DNA of 64,000 nucleotides. It comes from Paraliobacillus quinghaiensis. Its GTDB lineage: Bacteria > Bacillota > Bacilli > Bacillales > Amphibacillaceae. Positions 28,425-36,222 of this stretch are shown piece by piece; within the stretch, counting starts at the first letter, position 1; each line of letters opens with the position of its first letter. The notes under the pieces are model-generated. The model had not been told where the DNA came from, searched no databases, and saw only the letters and a list, made by a program, of their open reading frames with translations. The stretch covers positions 124,001 to 188,000 of the forward strand of contig NZ_QJSH01000001.1 of the NCBI RefSeq assembly GCF_003426025.1, given 5' to 3'. The position numbers and the translations under genes are program-made.

Positions 28425-29762
28425 ATGGGAAAAAATTATACTGTAGAAGAGATAAAAAAACAAATCAAGGAGGAAAATGTTCGGTTTATTCGATTACAAT
28501 TTACTGATTTACTCGGTACAATTAAAAACGTTGAAATTCCACTAAGTCAACTAGATAAAGCACTTGATAATGAAATGGCATTTGATGGTTCATCTATTGA
28601 AGGATTTGTTAGAATTGAAGAGTCTGATATGAAGTTATATCCGGACCTAGATACTTTCTTAGTATTCCCTTGGACTTCAGATAAAGGAAAAGTTGCACGT
28701 TTTATTTGTGATATTTATAATCCAGATGGTACTCCTTTCCAAGGTTGTCCTCGTTATAATTTAAAACGTAACCTTAAAAAAATGGAAGAGTTAGGATTTA
28801 CTGCATTTAACATTGGTACTGAGCCAGAGTTCTTTTTATTCAAGCTTGACGAAAACGGTAATCCATCATTAGATTTAAATGATAAAGGGGGCTATTTTGA
28901 TCTTGCTCCAACAGATCTAGGTGAAAATTGTCGTCGTGATATCGTATTAGAACTAGAAGAAATGGGATTTGAAGTAGAAGCTTCTCACCACGAGGTTGCT
29001 CCTGGACAACACGAAATCGACTTTAAATATGCTGATGCAATTAAACATGCTGATGATATTCAAACGTTTAAGTTGGTAGTTAAAACAATTGCTAGAAAGC
29101 ATAATTTACATGCTACATTTATGCCTAAGCCTTTATTTGGTGTTAATGGTTCTGGTATGCACTGTAATATGTCTTTATTTAAAGGTAAAACTAATACATT
29201 TCTTGATGAGAAAGGCCATTTGCAATTAAGTGAAACAGCATATCAATTTATTGCTGGTATTATCGATCATGCACTAAGCTTTACAGCCGTTACAAATCCA
29301 ACGGTTAACTCATTTAAACGTCTAGTGCCTGGTTATGAAGCGCCATGTTATGTAGCTTGGTCTGGCACTAACAGAAGTCCACTTATTCGCGTACCTGCAT
29401 CAAGAGGTTTGAGTACTCGCGTTGAAGTACGTAGTGTAGATCCAGCAGCTAACCCATACTTAGCTTTGTCTGTATTGTTAGCTTCTGGTCTTGATGGAAT
29501 TGAGAGAAAGTTAGCAGCACCTAAAGCTGTTGATCGTAACATTTATGTTATGGATAAAGAAGAAAGAGAAGCTAATGGTGTTAAAGATCTTCCGGCAACA
29601 CTTTATGATGCAGTACAATTGCTCAAAAAGGATGAAGTAATAGTTTCAGCATTAGGTGAGCACTTATTCGAACATTTCGTTGAATCAAAAGAAATTGAGT
29701 GGGATATGTTCCGTACGCAAGTACACCCTTGGGAAAGAGAACAATACATGCAACAATACTAA
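28425..29762 (+). CDS. glnA: Glutamine synthetase type I-alpha
   Basis: 445 residues, the Gram-positive GSI-alpha length without the adenylylation loop. [42 protein letters not shown] and NRSPLIRVP are the catalytic and metal-binding signatures. [16 protein letters not shown] is the conserved C-terminus that docks on GlnR/TnrA. It is 25 bp after glnR in one operon and closed by a strong terminator. Confidence 0.97.
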   Translation: MGKNYTVEEIKKQIKEENVRFIRLQFTDLLGTIKNVEIPLSQLDKALDNEMAFDGSSIEGFVRIEESDMKLYPDLDTFLVFPWTSDKGKVARFICDIYNPDGTPFQGCPRYNLKRNLKKMEELGFTAFNIGTEPEFFLFKLDENGNPSLDLNDKGGYFDLAPTDLGENCRRDIVLELEEMGFEVEASHHEVAPGQHEIDFKYADAIKHADDIQTFKLVVKTIARKHNLHATFMPKPLFGVNGSGMHCNMSLFKGKTNTFLDEKGHLQLSETAYQFIAGIIDHALSFTAVTNPTVNSFKRLVPGYEAPCYVAWSGTNRSPLIRVPASRGLSTRVEVRSVDPAANPYLALSVLLASGLDGIERKLAAPKAVDRNIYVMDKEEREANGVKDLPATLYDAVQLLKKDEVIVSALGEHLFEHFVESKEIEWDMFRTQVHPWEREQYMQQY

Positions 29763-29763
29763 T

Positions 29764-29807
29764 AAAAAAACTCCTTATCGCTTTAACAGGCGTTAAGGAG
29801 TTTTTTT
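29764..29807. terminator. Bidirectional terminator between glnA and the convergent unknown gene
   Basis: A stem of about 17 bp with one mismatch, A-rich on the left and T-rich on the right (29764-29780/29791-29807). It can serve glnA on + and the gene ending at 29828 on -. Confidence 0.88.
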
Positions 29808-29827
29808 ATCTTAAGTTATTGGACTAG

Positions 29828-30184
29828 TTAATTTTCTTGAGCAAGTTCAATTGTATAGTTTCCCCTGTCTGTGATTAGAAAAAACTGTTCATTATTGTAT
29901 TGGTATATTGTAGAATCTTCAAGCGGTATCTCATAATAATCCGATGGGAAAGGCTGTAGGTCGTTTTCATCGGTTAAAATTTCTCCAGAACCATTTAACC
30001 GCAAAGCATGCTGTGGTTCGTAGTCATCAATTCTTCTAGTGTTGTTCGAATAAGTAATAGAACTCAAATCCATTATTGTTACATCCTGATCTTCCAGTTC
30101 AGTTTTTGATATTTTAACTTTTTTTCCATCCCAATTCTTCAGTAACGTATTAAATTCCTCGATAGTTAAATACTGCTGCGTCAT
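29828..30184 (-). CDS. Hypothetical protein, 118 residues
   Basis: I do not recognise this protein. It is acidic and soluble, with no signal peptide or membrane segment. It begins MTQQYLTIEEFNTLLKNWDGK and alternates short hydrophobic and charged stretches, suggesting a small alpha/beta fold. Reverse-strand GGAGG lies 7 bp before the ATG at 30184, so it is probably translated. It is a single-gene unit between glnA and the lipoproteins. Confidence 0.7.
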   Translation of the reverse strand: MTQQYLTIEEFNTLLKNWDGKKVKISKTELEDQDVTIMDLSSITYSNNTRRIDDYEPQHALRLNGSGEILTDENDLQPFPSDYYEIPLEDSTIYQYNNEQFFLITDRGNYTIELAQEN

Positions 30185-30394
30185 CTTGTTCCCTCCTTTT
30201 TTTTATGTTTTCCATGCTTTTTGTAATGATACACACAGATTCTTTAATTGATATAAAAGAAATCAAGTTTATAAATTAGAATAACTTAAAAACAAAGAAA
30301 GTTCATTAATTCACAAAATATACACACACTAATTATCATTTTATGGTAGAATAGTTTGTGAAGTTAATTACATACTTTTTAGGGGGAAATATTT

Positions 30395-31351
30395 ATGAAG
30401 TGGAAAACATTATTAGTATTAGTATTATCTTTAGGACTACTTGCAGCTTGTGGATCTGACGAGGAAACAAGTAGCGATGCAGAAAATAATGAAGATGCGG
30501 TATCAGGTGCGACACAAGTAATTGTAGAAGACGAAGCTTCTTTATTAAATGGAATTAGCGAAGACGGTGCATGGATTGTTATTTTTGAAGAAGATATGAC
30601 AGTTGAAGAAGAACTAGTTTTAGCAGGTGGATTTACAAATAAAGATGAGCCAGCTCGTAAATTAGCATTGTATACACAAGATGAAGACCGTAACATTACA
30701 GACTCATATACATTAACAGCACCAAAACTTACGGTTCAAAATGAGAATGCTAGAATTCAAGGTGGTACATTTGCAGGAGATGTTTATGTAGAAGCTAATG
30801 GATTCAGCATTCCAAAAGGAACAATTGATGGTAACCTTTACTTTGCAAGTGCAGAGTATCAAGAATCTGCAGATTTGTCTGAAGGTGAAGTCACTGGAAC
30901 TGTAGAAGTTCAAGGTGGAGAAGAAGCAGATGCAGTATCAGGTGCAACAAAATTAGTAGTAGAAGATGCAGACTCTTTAGTAAGTGGATTAACAGCAGAA
31001 GGACCTTGGATTATTATCTTTGAAGAAGATCTAACTGTTGAAGAAGAACTTGTATTAGCAGGTGGAGTTACACACAGAGATGAGCCCGCACGTAAGTTAG
31101 CGTTATACACGCAAGATGAAGATCGTAACATCACAGATTCATATACTTTAACAGCACCAAAACTTACCGTTCAAAATGAGAATGCTAGAATTCAAGGTGG
31201 TACATTTGCAGGAGATGTTTATGTAGAAGCTAATGGATTCAGTATTCCAAAAGGAACAATTGATGGTAACCTTTACTTTGCAAGTGAAGAGTATCAAGAA
31301 TCTGCAGATTTATCTGAAGGCGAAGTAACTGGAGATGTAGAAGTTCAATAA
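30395..31351 (+). CDS. Lipoprotein with two tandem copies of an uncharacterised beta-rich domain
   Basis: 318 residues. The lipoprotein signal peptide ends in the lipobox LLAAC with Cys19, so it should be anchored on the outer face of the membrane. After an acidic linker come two copies of a domain of about 140 residues (roughly 33-175 and 178-318), each with the landmarks VSGAT, EEELVLAGG, DEPARKLALYTQDEDRNI, IQGGTFAGDVYVEANGFSI and DGNLYFAS. The short G-x-hydrophobic repeats suggest a small beta-helix or stacked sheet. The DNA repeat is 435 bp, almost identical in its 3' half. Function unknown; a one-domain paralogue follows. Confidence 0.85.
   Translation: MKWKTLLVLVLSLGLLAACGSDEETSSDAENNEDAVSGATQVIVEDEASLLNGISEDGAWIVIFEEDMTVEEELVLAGGFTNKDEPARKLALYTQDEDRNITDSYTLTAPKLTVQNENARIQGGTFAGDVYVEANGFSIPKGTIDGNLYFASAEYQESADLSEGEVTGTVEVQGGEEADAVSGATKLVVEDADSLVSGLTAEGPWIIIFEEDLTVEEELVLAGGVTHRDEPARKLALYTQDEDRNITDSYTLTAPKLTVQNENARIQGGTFAGDVYVEANGFSIPKGTIDGNLYFASEEYQESADLSEGEVTGDVEVQ
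30719..30918 (+). repeat. First 3' half of the 435-bp intragenic repeat
   Basis: About 200 bp nearly identical to 31154-31351, with only a handful of differences by eye. The 5' halves of the two units are clearly more diverged. Confidence 0.85.
31154..31351 (+). repeat. Second 3' half of the 435-bp intragenic repeat
   Basis: Partner of 30719-30918, offset 435 bp (145 codons). The paralogous gene at 31568-32077 carries a third, more diverged copy. Confidence 0.85.
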
Positions 31352-31370
31352 TTTTTAAGTTAAAAAGTCA

Positions 31371-31410
31371 AAAAAAGTAGTTGATGCTAAGACATCAGCT
31401 ACTTTTTTTA
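31371..31410 (+). terminator. Intrinsic terminator after the two-domain lipoprotein gene
   Basis: A 16-bp stem with one G-U pair (31371-31386 with 31393-31408), A-rich 5' arm and T-run. Confidence 0.9.
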
Positions 31411-31567
31411 TGTATTATACTAAAAATAAAAGTATGCCATAATTTAAGAAATTATTAACTATTTTTGTTCACTTTTTCACATATTGTACATATACTTTAG
31501 AGTAAGTTATGTTAGAATATTATGTGTAATGAGTCACATAATTATTAAATTAGGAGGCTATCACATT

Positions 31568-32077
31568 ATGAAATGGAAAACATTAGCAGTTATATTGTTA
31601 TCTATTGGGTTACTTGCAGCTTGTAGTGGGGATGATGAGGAAGCAAACGGAGAAGATGTAGTTACAGGTGCAACTGAGATATTAGCAGAAGATGAAGAAA
31701 GCTTATTAAACGGTATTAGCGATGATGGAGCATGGATTATCATTTTTGAAGATGATTTAGCTACTGAAGAAGAACTTGTTTTGACAGGTGGATTTAAACA
31801 TAGAGATGAACCAGCACGTAAATTGGCATTATACACGCAAGACGAAGATCGTAACATTACAGCTTCATTCACATTAACAGCACCACAAATCACAATAAAA
31901 AACGAGAACACTAGAATTCAAGGTGGTACATTTGCGGGAGATGTTTACGTAGAAGCTAATGGATTTAGTATTCCAAAAGCAACAATCGATGGTAATCTTT
32001 ACTTTGCAAGTGAAGAGTATCAAGAATCAGCTGATTTGTCAGAAGGTGACGTAACTGGAGATATAGAAGTTCAATAA
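31568..32077 (+). CDS. Lipoprotein paralogue with one copy of the same domain
   Basis: 169 residues starting MKWKTLAVILLSIGLLAACS; the signal peptide and lipobox Cys19 closely match the upstream gene. One domain follows with DEPARKLALYTQDEDRNI, IQGGTFAGDVYVEANGFSI and DGNLYFASEEYQESADL. I chose ATG 31568, 7 bp after TAGGAGG; an in-frame ATG at 31484 would bury the signal peptide. The two genes have separate terminators, so they can be expressed separately. They clearly arose by duplication. Function unknown. Confidence 0.85.
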   Translation: MKWKTLAVILLSIGLLAACSGDDEEANGEDVVTGATEILAEDEESLLNGISDDGAWIIIFEDDLATEEELVLTGGFKHRDEPARKLALYTQDEDRNITASFTLTAPQITIKNENTRIQGGTFAGDVYVEANGFSIPKATIDGNLYFASEEYQESADLSEGDVTGDIEVQ

Positions 32078-32097
32078 GAATTATTTTATGATTACTT

Positions 32098-32140
32098 AAA
32101 AGCAGTTAGTCAGTATTTATACTGACTAACTGCTTTTTTA
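32098..32140 (+). terminator. Intrinsic terminator after the one-domain lipoprotein gene
   Basis: A perfect 18-bp stem (32098-32115 with 32120-32137), TTTA loop and T-run. Confidence 0.93.
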
Positions 32141-32277
32141 TTGTTGTGCTTTAATAGCCATTTCAAATAATTCTCTTTAAGTTTAAATGTTCTAGTCAAT
32201 TTAATATTAGTTAAGTGCTAATATTATAAAAAACTTGGGACATACTAAAGTATTATTTATGATAGGAGGAACTAAAT

Positions 32278-33945
32278 TTGAGCGCAAATACAATATCTGT
32301 TTTCGGTCTCGGTGGCTTAAATGAAATAGGGAAAAACATGTATGCCATTGAATATAATGACAATATTTTTGTGATTGATTGTGGGAATAAGTTTCCTGAT
32401 GAAAATTTTTTGGGTATTGATCTGATTATTCCTGATATTACGTACTTACTAGAAAATAAAGATAAAGTTAAAGCATTAATTATTACACACGGACATGAAG
32501 ATCACATTGGAGCGACACCCTATTTTTTAAAAAAATTAAATGTACCAGTTTATGCAACACGTTTCACATTAGGTTTGGTTGAGCTTAAATTGAAAGAACA
32601 TAAAATTCTCCGGGAAACAGAACTTATTGAAGTGAACCCAGATTCAAATCTCGAATTTGATCAGATTTCTGTTAGTTTTTTCAAAGTCAGTCACAGCATT
32701 CCTGATTGTTTAGGTATTGTGTTTAAAACACCTGAAGGGAATATTGTTCATACTGGTGACTTCAAGTTTGATTTAACGCCCGCAAATGATCGAAAATCAG
32801 ATATTCACAAAATGGCGGAAATTGGTAAGGAAGGTGTACTACTACTGTTATCAGAAAGTACAAATGCTGAGCGCCCTGGCTTAACACCATCTGAACAAAT
32901 GGTAGGCGAACATGTGATAGAAGCTTTCACTAAAGCTAAGGGAAAAGTCATTATATCAACTTTTGCATCAAATATTCACCGTGTACAGCAAATAGTTGAT
33001 GCTGCAAAAAGAACGAATCGAAAGCTAGTGCTACTTGGAAGAAGCATGCTAAATGTTGTAGATGTTGCTATGCAACATGGGTACTTAGATGTTCCGGATG
33101 GAATGCTAATTGAGCAGGATCAAATCAATGAGTTTGCTCCGGAAAATGTAACAATTCTTTGTACAGGTAGTCAGGGAGAGCCCCTTGCAGCTCTTTCACG
33201 GTTATCTACTGGAAATTTCCGAGGTGTTGAGGTTTTACCTGGAGACACTGTTATTTTTGCTGCTGGGCCAATCCCGGGTAATGAGAAGAATGTTTCAAAG
33301 ATAGTCAATAACTTATTTTCACTCGGTGCTAAGGTTGTTTATGGCTCTGAAAGCTCTAAGGGACTACATGTTTCTGGACATGGTTACCAAGAAGATTTGA
33401 AATTGATGCTGACATTTATGCAACCAAAATACTTTATTCCGATACACGGGGAATACCGTATGCTTCATCAGCACTGTTTGTTAGCTGAGTCTATCGGTGT
33501 GGCGAAAGAAAACACATTTATTATTGATAATGGTGATGTTGTTGATATTGAATCAACAATTGCACGTCAAACTAGAAAAATTCCAGCAGGGAATACTTAT
33601 GTCGATGGAATTGGGATTGATGATGTTGGGGAAATTGTGTTAAGAGATAGAAAAAAGCTTTCTGAAGATGGTATGTTAGTAATTGTCTTAACGATGAGTA
33701 AGACTGAGAAGAAATTAATTTCTGCACCAGACACAATATCACGTGGGTTTGTCTATATGAGAGAATCTGAACAATTAATTGAAGATGTAAATAATCTTAT
33801 AACAAGAACGGTTATGGGCCAACAAAAATCCAATGAGAATTCATGGGGGGCCATTAAGCAAGATATAAGAAAATCCGTAGGCAAATATATATTTAATCAA
33901 ACGAAGAAGAAACCAATGATTCTTCCAATCATTATTGAAGTTTAA
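32278..33945 (+). CDS. Ribonuclease J family metallo-beta-lactamase nuclease
   Basis: 555 residues in the RNase J arrangement: beta-lactamase domain, inserted beta-CASP domain, C-terminal domain ending KKPMILPIIIEV. The metal motif H71-x-H73-x-D75-H76 (THGHEDHIG) is complete, as in catalytic RNase J1. The TNAERPGLTPSEQ segment instead resembles J2, whose B. subtilis member has a broken motif. Start TTG 32278 follows AGGAGG. It is not in the usual rnjA or rnjB context, so it may be an extra paralogue. It should act on RNA 5' ends or internally in the cytoplasm. Confidence 0.88.
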   Translation: MSANTISVFGLGGLNEIGKNMYAIEYNDNIFVIDCGNKFPDENFLGIDLIIPDITYLLENKDKVKALIITHGHEDHIGATPYFLKKLNVPVYATRFTLGLVELKLKEHKILRETELIEVNPDSNLEFDQISVSFFKVSHSIPDCLGIVFKTPEGNIVHTGDFKFDLTPANDRKSDIHKMAEIGKEGVLLLLSESTNAERPGLTPSEQMVGEHVIEAFTKAKGKVIISTFASNIHRVQQIVDAAKRTNRKLVLLGRSMLNVVDVAMQHGYLDVPDGMLIEQDQINEFAPENVTILCTGSQGEPLAALSRLSTGNFRGVEVLPGDTVIFAAGPIPGNEKNVSKIVNNLFSLGAKVVYGSESSKGLHVSGHGYQEDLKLMLTFMQPKYFIPIHGEYRMLHQHCLLAESIGVAKENTFIIDNGDVVDIESTIARQTRKIPAGNTYVDGIGIDDVGEIVLRDRKKLSEDGMLVIVLTMSKTEKKLISAPDTISRGFVYMRESEQLIEDVNNLITRTVMGQQKSNENSWGAIKQDIRKSVGKYIFNQTKKKPMILPIIIEV

Positions 33946-34046
33946 TTAATTAAATCTTTTCAATCAATCATTAAAACTAAATGAGACTTCTATATTAAAA
34001 GTTATTTGAATAGTTACCAGAAGTTGATGTTAACCTATTGGACAGG

Positions 34047-34089
34047 ATGAATGTACTGTGAATAAAAGATATTTACAGTACATCATCCC
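34047..34089. repeat. Long hairpin in the convergent gap after the RNase J gene
   Basis: GGATGaATGTACTGT pairs with ACAGTACATCATCC (14 bp, one bulged A) around a 15-base A/T loop. It has no T-run on either strand, so it is not a standard terminator. The gap (33946-34167) shows nothing else. Confidence 0.6.
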
Positions 34090-34167
34090 ATTCTAGAAAT
34101 TGGACATTTTATTTTTGAACACTCAACTTAAACAAAACCTTGATGCCAACATAGTTAGCAAATCTTA

Positions 34168-34542
34168 TTAATAATATGGGTATGGAGGATAAGGGTACGG
34201 ATTATAACCTGGATAACCAAATGCATAAGGGAACAATGATAATGCTGCTAAACCAGCTAATGGGAATCGTCGTGGTCGATAGCGTCTAAATCTTCTTCTA
34301 GGAGGACGATTATAATATCCGCCACCATAACTGCCATACCGATAATCCATCTCGTCTTCCACAAGATCCTCACCAACTAATACAGTAATATTAGTAACAT
34401 CTACATCTACAATAATCCCATCAATAGAACTTCCATCTTTATTATTTAGTAGTACGTGGTGATGCATGTAATGATTACATTGATTATACATATCTTTTGT
34501 CTGTAACTCCTCATTATTTAAATGCTCATTTTCAAATTTCAA
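34168..34542 (-). CDS. Small protein with Arg/Pro linker and Gly/Tyr/Pro-rich tail
   Basis: 124 residues from TTG 34542, with AAAGGAG upstream; a TTG at 34563 would precede that site. The N-terminal half has VLLNNKDGSSIDGIIVDVD, a strand-rich segment that looks loosely Sm-like. It is followed by RYGSYGGGYYNRPPRRRFRRYR, described here only as very basic and aromatic, a short hydrophobic stretch and a tail of NPYPYPPYPYY. Such composition is common in spore-coat and surface proteins of Bacillaceae. The coat role is a guess; I recognise no named family. Confidence 0.65.
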   Translation of the reverse strand: MKFENEHLNNEELQTKDMYNQCNHYMHHHVLLNNKDGSSIDGIIVDVDVTNITVLVGEDLVEDEMDYRYGSYGGGYYNRPPRRRFRRYRPRRFPLAGLAALSLFPYAFGYPGYNPYPYPPYPYY

Positions 34543-34819
34543 AATCCCTTCATCTCCTTTCAAAATATAGGATATTCATCTAGACAATGTACGTGCCTGT
34601 TTATAAGATGATTTTTTATTTAAAAACTTTATTAATACCGATCAACCTACATTTAAAGCATTAAATAAAAATGAAATTAAAAAGAAACCCTCTTTCATCG
34701 AAAAAAGATATGATACAATAGTTATAATAAAATTGTGGTTAAAAATTTAGTGATTGGTTTTATAGATGAATTAAATGAAAATAGTTACTAGAACACAAAG
34801 TCTAGAGGAGGAAAAAGAG

Positions 34820-35641
34820 TTGATTGAGAATAAGAAACTTCATAAAGAGGCGATGCATGTACTTAAACTTACAAGCAGAACCTTTTATATACCGATTAAT
34901 CTATTAGAACCTACCTTAAAGAACACGGTGGCGTCTGCGTATTTGTGCATGCGCGCAATTGATGAAATTGAAGATCATGAGATGCTTGATCCCAAAACAA
35001 AACAAGCGTTGTTATACGCTACTAGCGCACTGTTAAATAATGAAAATGGATTTGATGTGGTTAAATACCGTCAATTGCTTAAAGAATATGAATCTATCTT
35101 ACCAGAAGTTACTTTGCGACTAGGTGACTGGATTATGATTTGTCCTGAAGGAATAGTTGGTAAAGTAAAAGAGTCAACAAGTATAATGGCGAATGGTATG
35201 GCTGACTGGGCAGGTAAGGGTTGGTATATAAGAAGTGAAGAAGAACTGAATGATTATACATATTATGTTGCAGGTTTAGTAGGAGTTATGCTTTCAGATA
35301 TATGGAAATGGTATGACAATACCGAGACAGATACAGACCTTGCAATTGCTTTTGGGAGAGGCTTGCAATCTGTAAATATATTGCGAAATCAGCAAGAAGA
35401 TCATGAACGCGGCGTGAATTTTATTCCTGATGAATGGGAATTAGATGATATGTTTCATTATGCAACCCAAAATTTAAGTTTAGGAAAAAAATATATGAAG
35501 GATATTAATAACCGCAATATCCTTTTGTTCTGTAAAATCCCTTTAGCACTTGCAGAAAAAACACTCAAAGCCTTAAAAAACGGAAGAGAAAAGATTTCCC
35601 GAAAAGAAGTAGAAACAATCGTTGGAGAGATAACAAAGTAA
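34820..35641 (+). CDS. Squalene/phytoene synthase family protein (YisP-like)
   Basis: 273 residues of the trans-isoprenyl diphosphate synthase fold. The first aspartate-rich motif is DEIED at 48-52 (YLCMRAIDEIED). The second region reads NILRNQQEDHERG, where classical enzymes have NxxRDxxED, so one aspartate is asparagine. I chose TTG 34820 because AGAGGAGG lies 8 bp before it; an ATG at 34775 has no such site. Family knowledge: B. subtilis YisP resembles squalene synthase but acts as a farnesyl diphosphate phosphatase, making farnesol. No carotenoid or hopanoid genes are nearby, so a YisP-like role is the better guess. Confidence 0.8.
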   Translation: MIENKKLHKEAMHVLKLTSRTFYIPINLLEPTLKNTVASAYLCMRAIDEIEDHEMLDPKTKQALLYATSALLNNENGFDVVKYRQLLKEYESILPEVTLRLGDWIMICPEGIVGKVKESTSIMANGMADWAGKGWYIRSEEELNDYTYYVAGLVGVMLSDIWKWYDNTETDTDLAIAFGRGLQSVNILRNQQEDHERGVNFIPDEWELDDMFHYATQNLSLGKKYMKDINNRNILLFCKIPLALAEKTLKALKNGREKISRKEVETIVGEITK

Positions 35642-35660
35642 TTGGCATATAACAAAGCCT

Positions 35661-35700
35661 AGAAGCAGTGCAAAGTAATTATTGGCACTGCTTCTTATTT
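35661..35700 (+). terminator. Intrinsic terminator after the squalene-synthase-like gene
   Basis: An 11-bp perfect stem (35661-35671 with 35685-35695) followed by a T/A-rich tail. Confidence 0.75.
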
Positions 35701-35939
35701 TATAAATGTTGTTTTAGTAATATTGCACGGTACATTAATGATGCATCTCTTCCCAACTTGTCGTGTCGATAAATATAGGGTTGTAATTCCCTAAGGAAAA
35801 TGTCGTCGCAATATTTTTTATTACCAAAAATACGATAGCACCCATCGTGTTCCATACAAAATCTATCAAGTATATTGGTGGGGGAGCCAGGTCCACTGCA
35901 ATATGGTCCGCAATAACGATATCCAGGTAAACAAGGCAT
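35700..35939 (-). CDS. Small phospholipase A2-like (parvovirus VP1-type) protein
   Basis: 79 residues. GYRYCGPYCSGPGSPTNILD resembles the calcium-binding loop of PLA2 enzymes, and FCMEHDGCY carries the catalytic H31-D32 pair; D60 could be the second catalytic aspartate. Six cysteines could form disulfides, but there is no signal peptide. I chose ATG 35939, 7 bp after AAAGGAGG on the reverse strand. Bacillaceae homologues are sometimes named parvovirus coat protein VP1-like because parvoviral VP1 carries such a PLA2 domain. A sigma-K-like -10 lies upstream. Enzyme activity is inference. Confidence 0.78.
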   Translation of the reverse strand: MPCLPGYRYCGPYCSGPGSPTNILDRFCMEHDGCYRIFGNKKYCDDIFLRELQPYIYRHDKLGRDASLMYRAILLKQHL

Positions 35940-35967
35940 AGTATATCCTCCTTTCATACCCTTTATT

Positions 35968-35976
35968 TATTCTATG
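35968..35976 (-). promoter_or_regulatory. Sigma-K-like -10 element of the PLA2-like gene
   Basis: On the reverse strand CATAGAATA fits the sigma-K -10 pattern CATANNNTA exactly. No AC is at the ideal -35 spacing. It would put the gene in the late mother cell. Confidence 0.35.
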
Positions 35977-36070
35977 CCTTAAAGTTAGGGTTGCATGGGT
36001 TTTTCAGCTACATTTGGTTCGTTAAGATAAAAAAAAAGTTGGATTTTCAGATGATAAAAATTATAGGTAG

Positions 36071-36099
36071 TTGACCTTTTCTTTGAAGGAGAATATGAT
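36071..36099 (+). promoter_or_regulatory. Promoter of the lpdV-bkd operon
   Basis: TTGACC (36071-36076), 17-bp spacer, TATGAT (36094-36099). It implies a leader of about 115 nt before lpdV, with a short GAAG/CTTC hairpin and seven T near 36177-36197 that might attenuate. Confidence 0.6.
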
Positions 36100-36222
36100 A
36101 GAGGTAAGTTATATATTAAACTCAATAGTTAATTAAATGCATATCAAATAAAACACCTAAAAAATGTAAGTTTATTAGAAGTAAGCTTCCTTTTTTTACT
36201 CATAGAATCAGGAGGGATTTTT

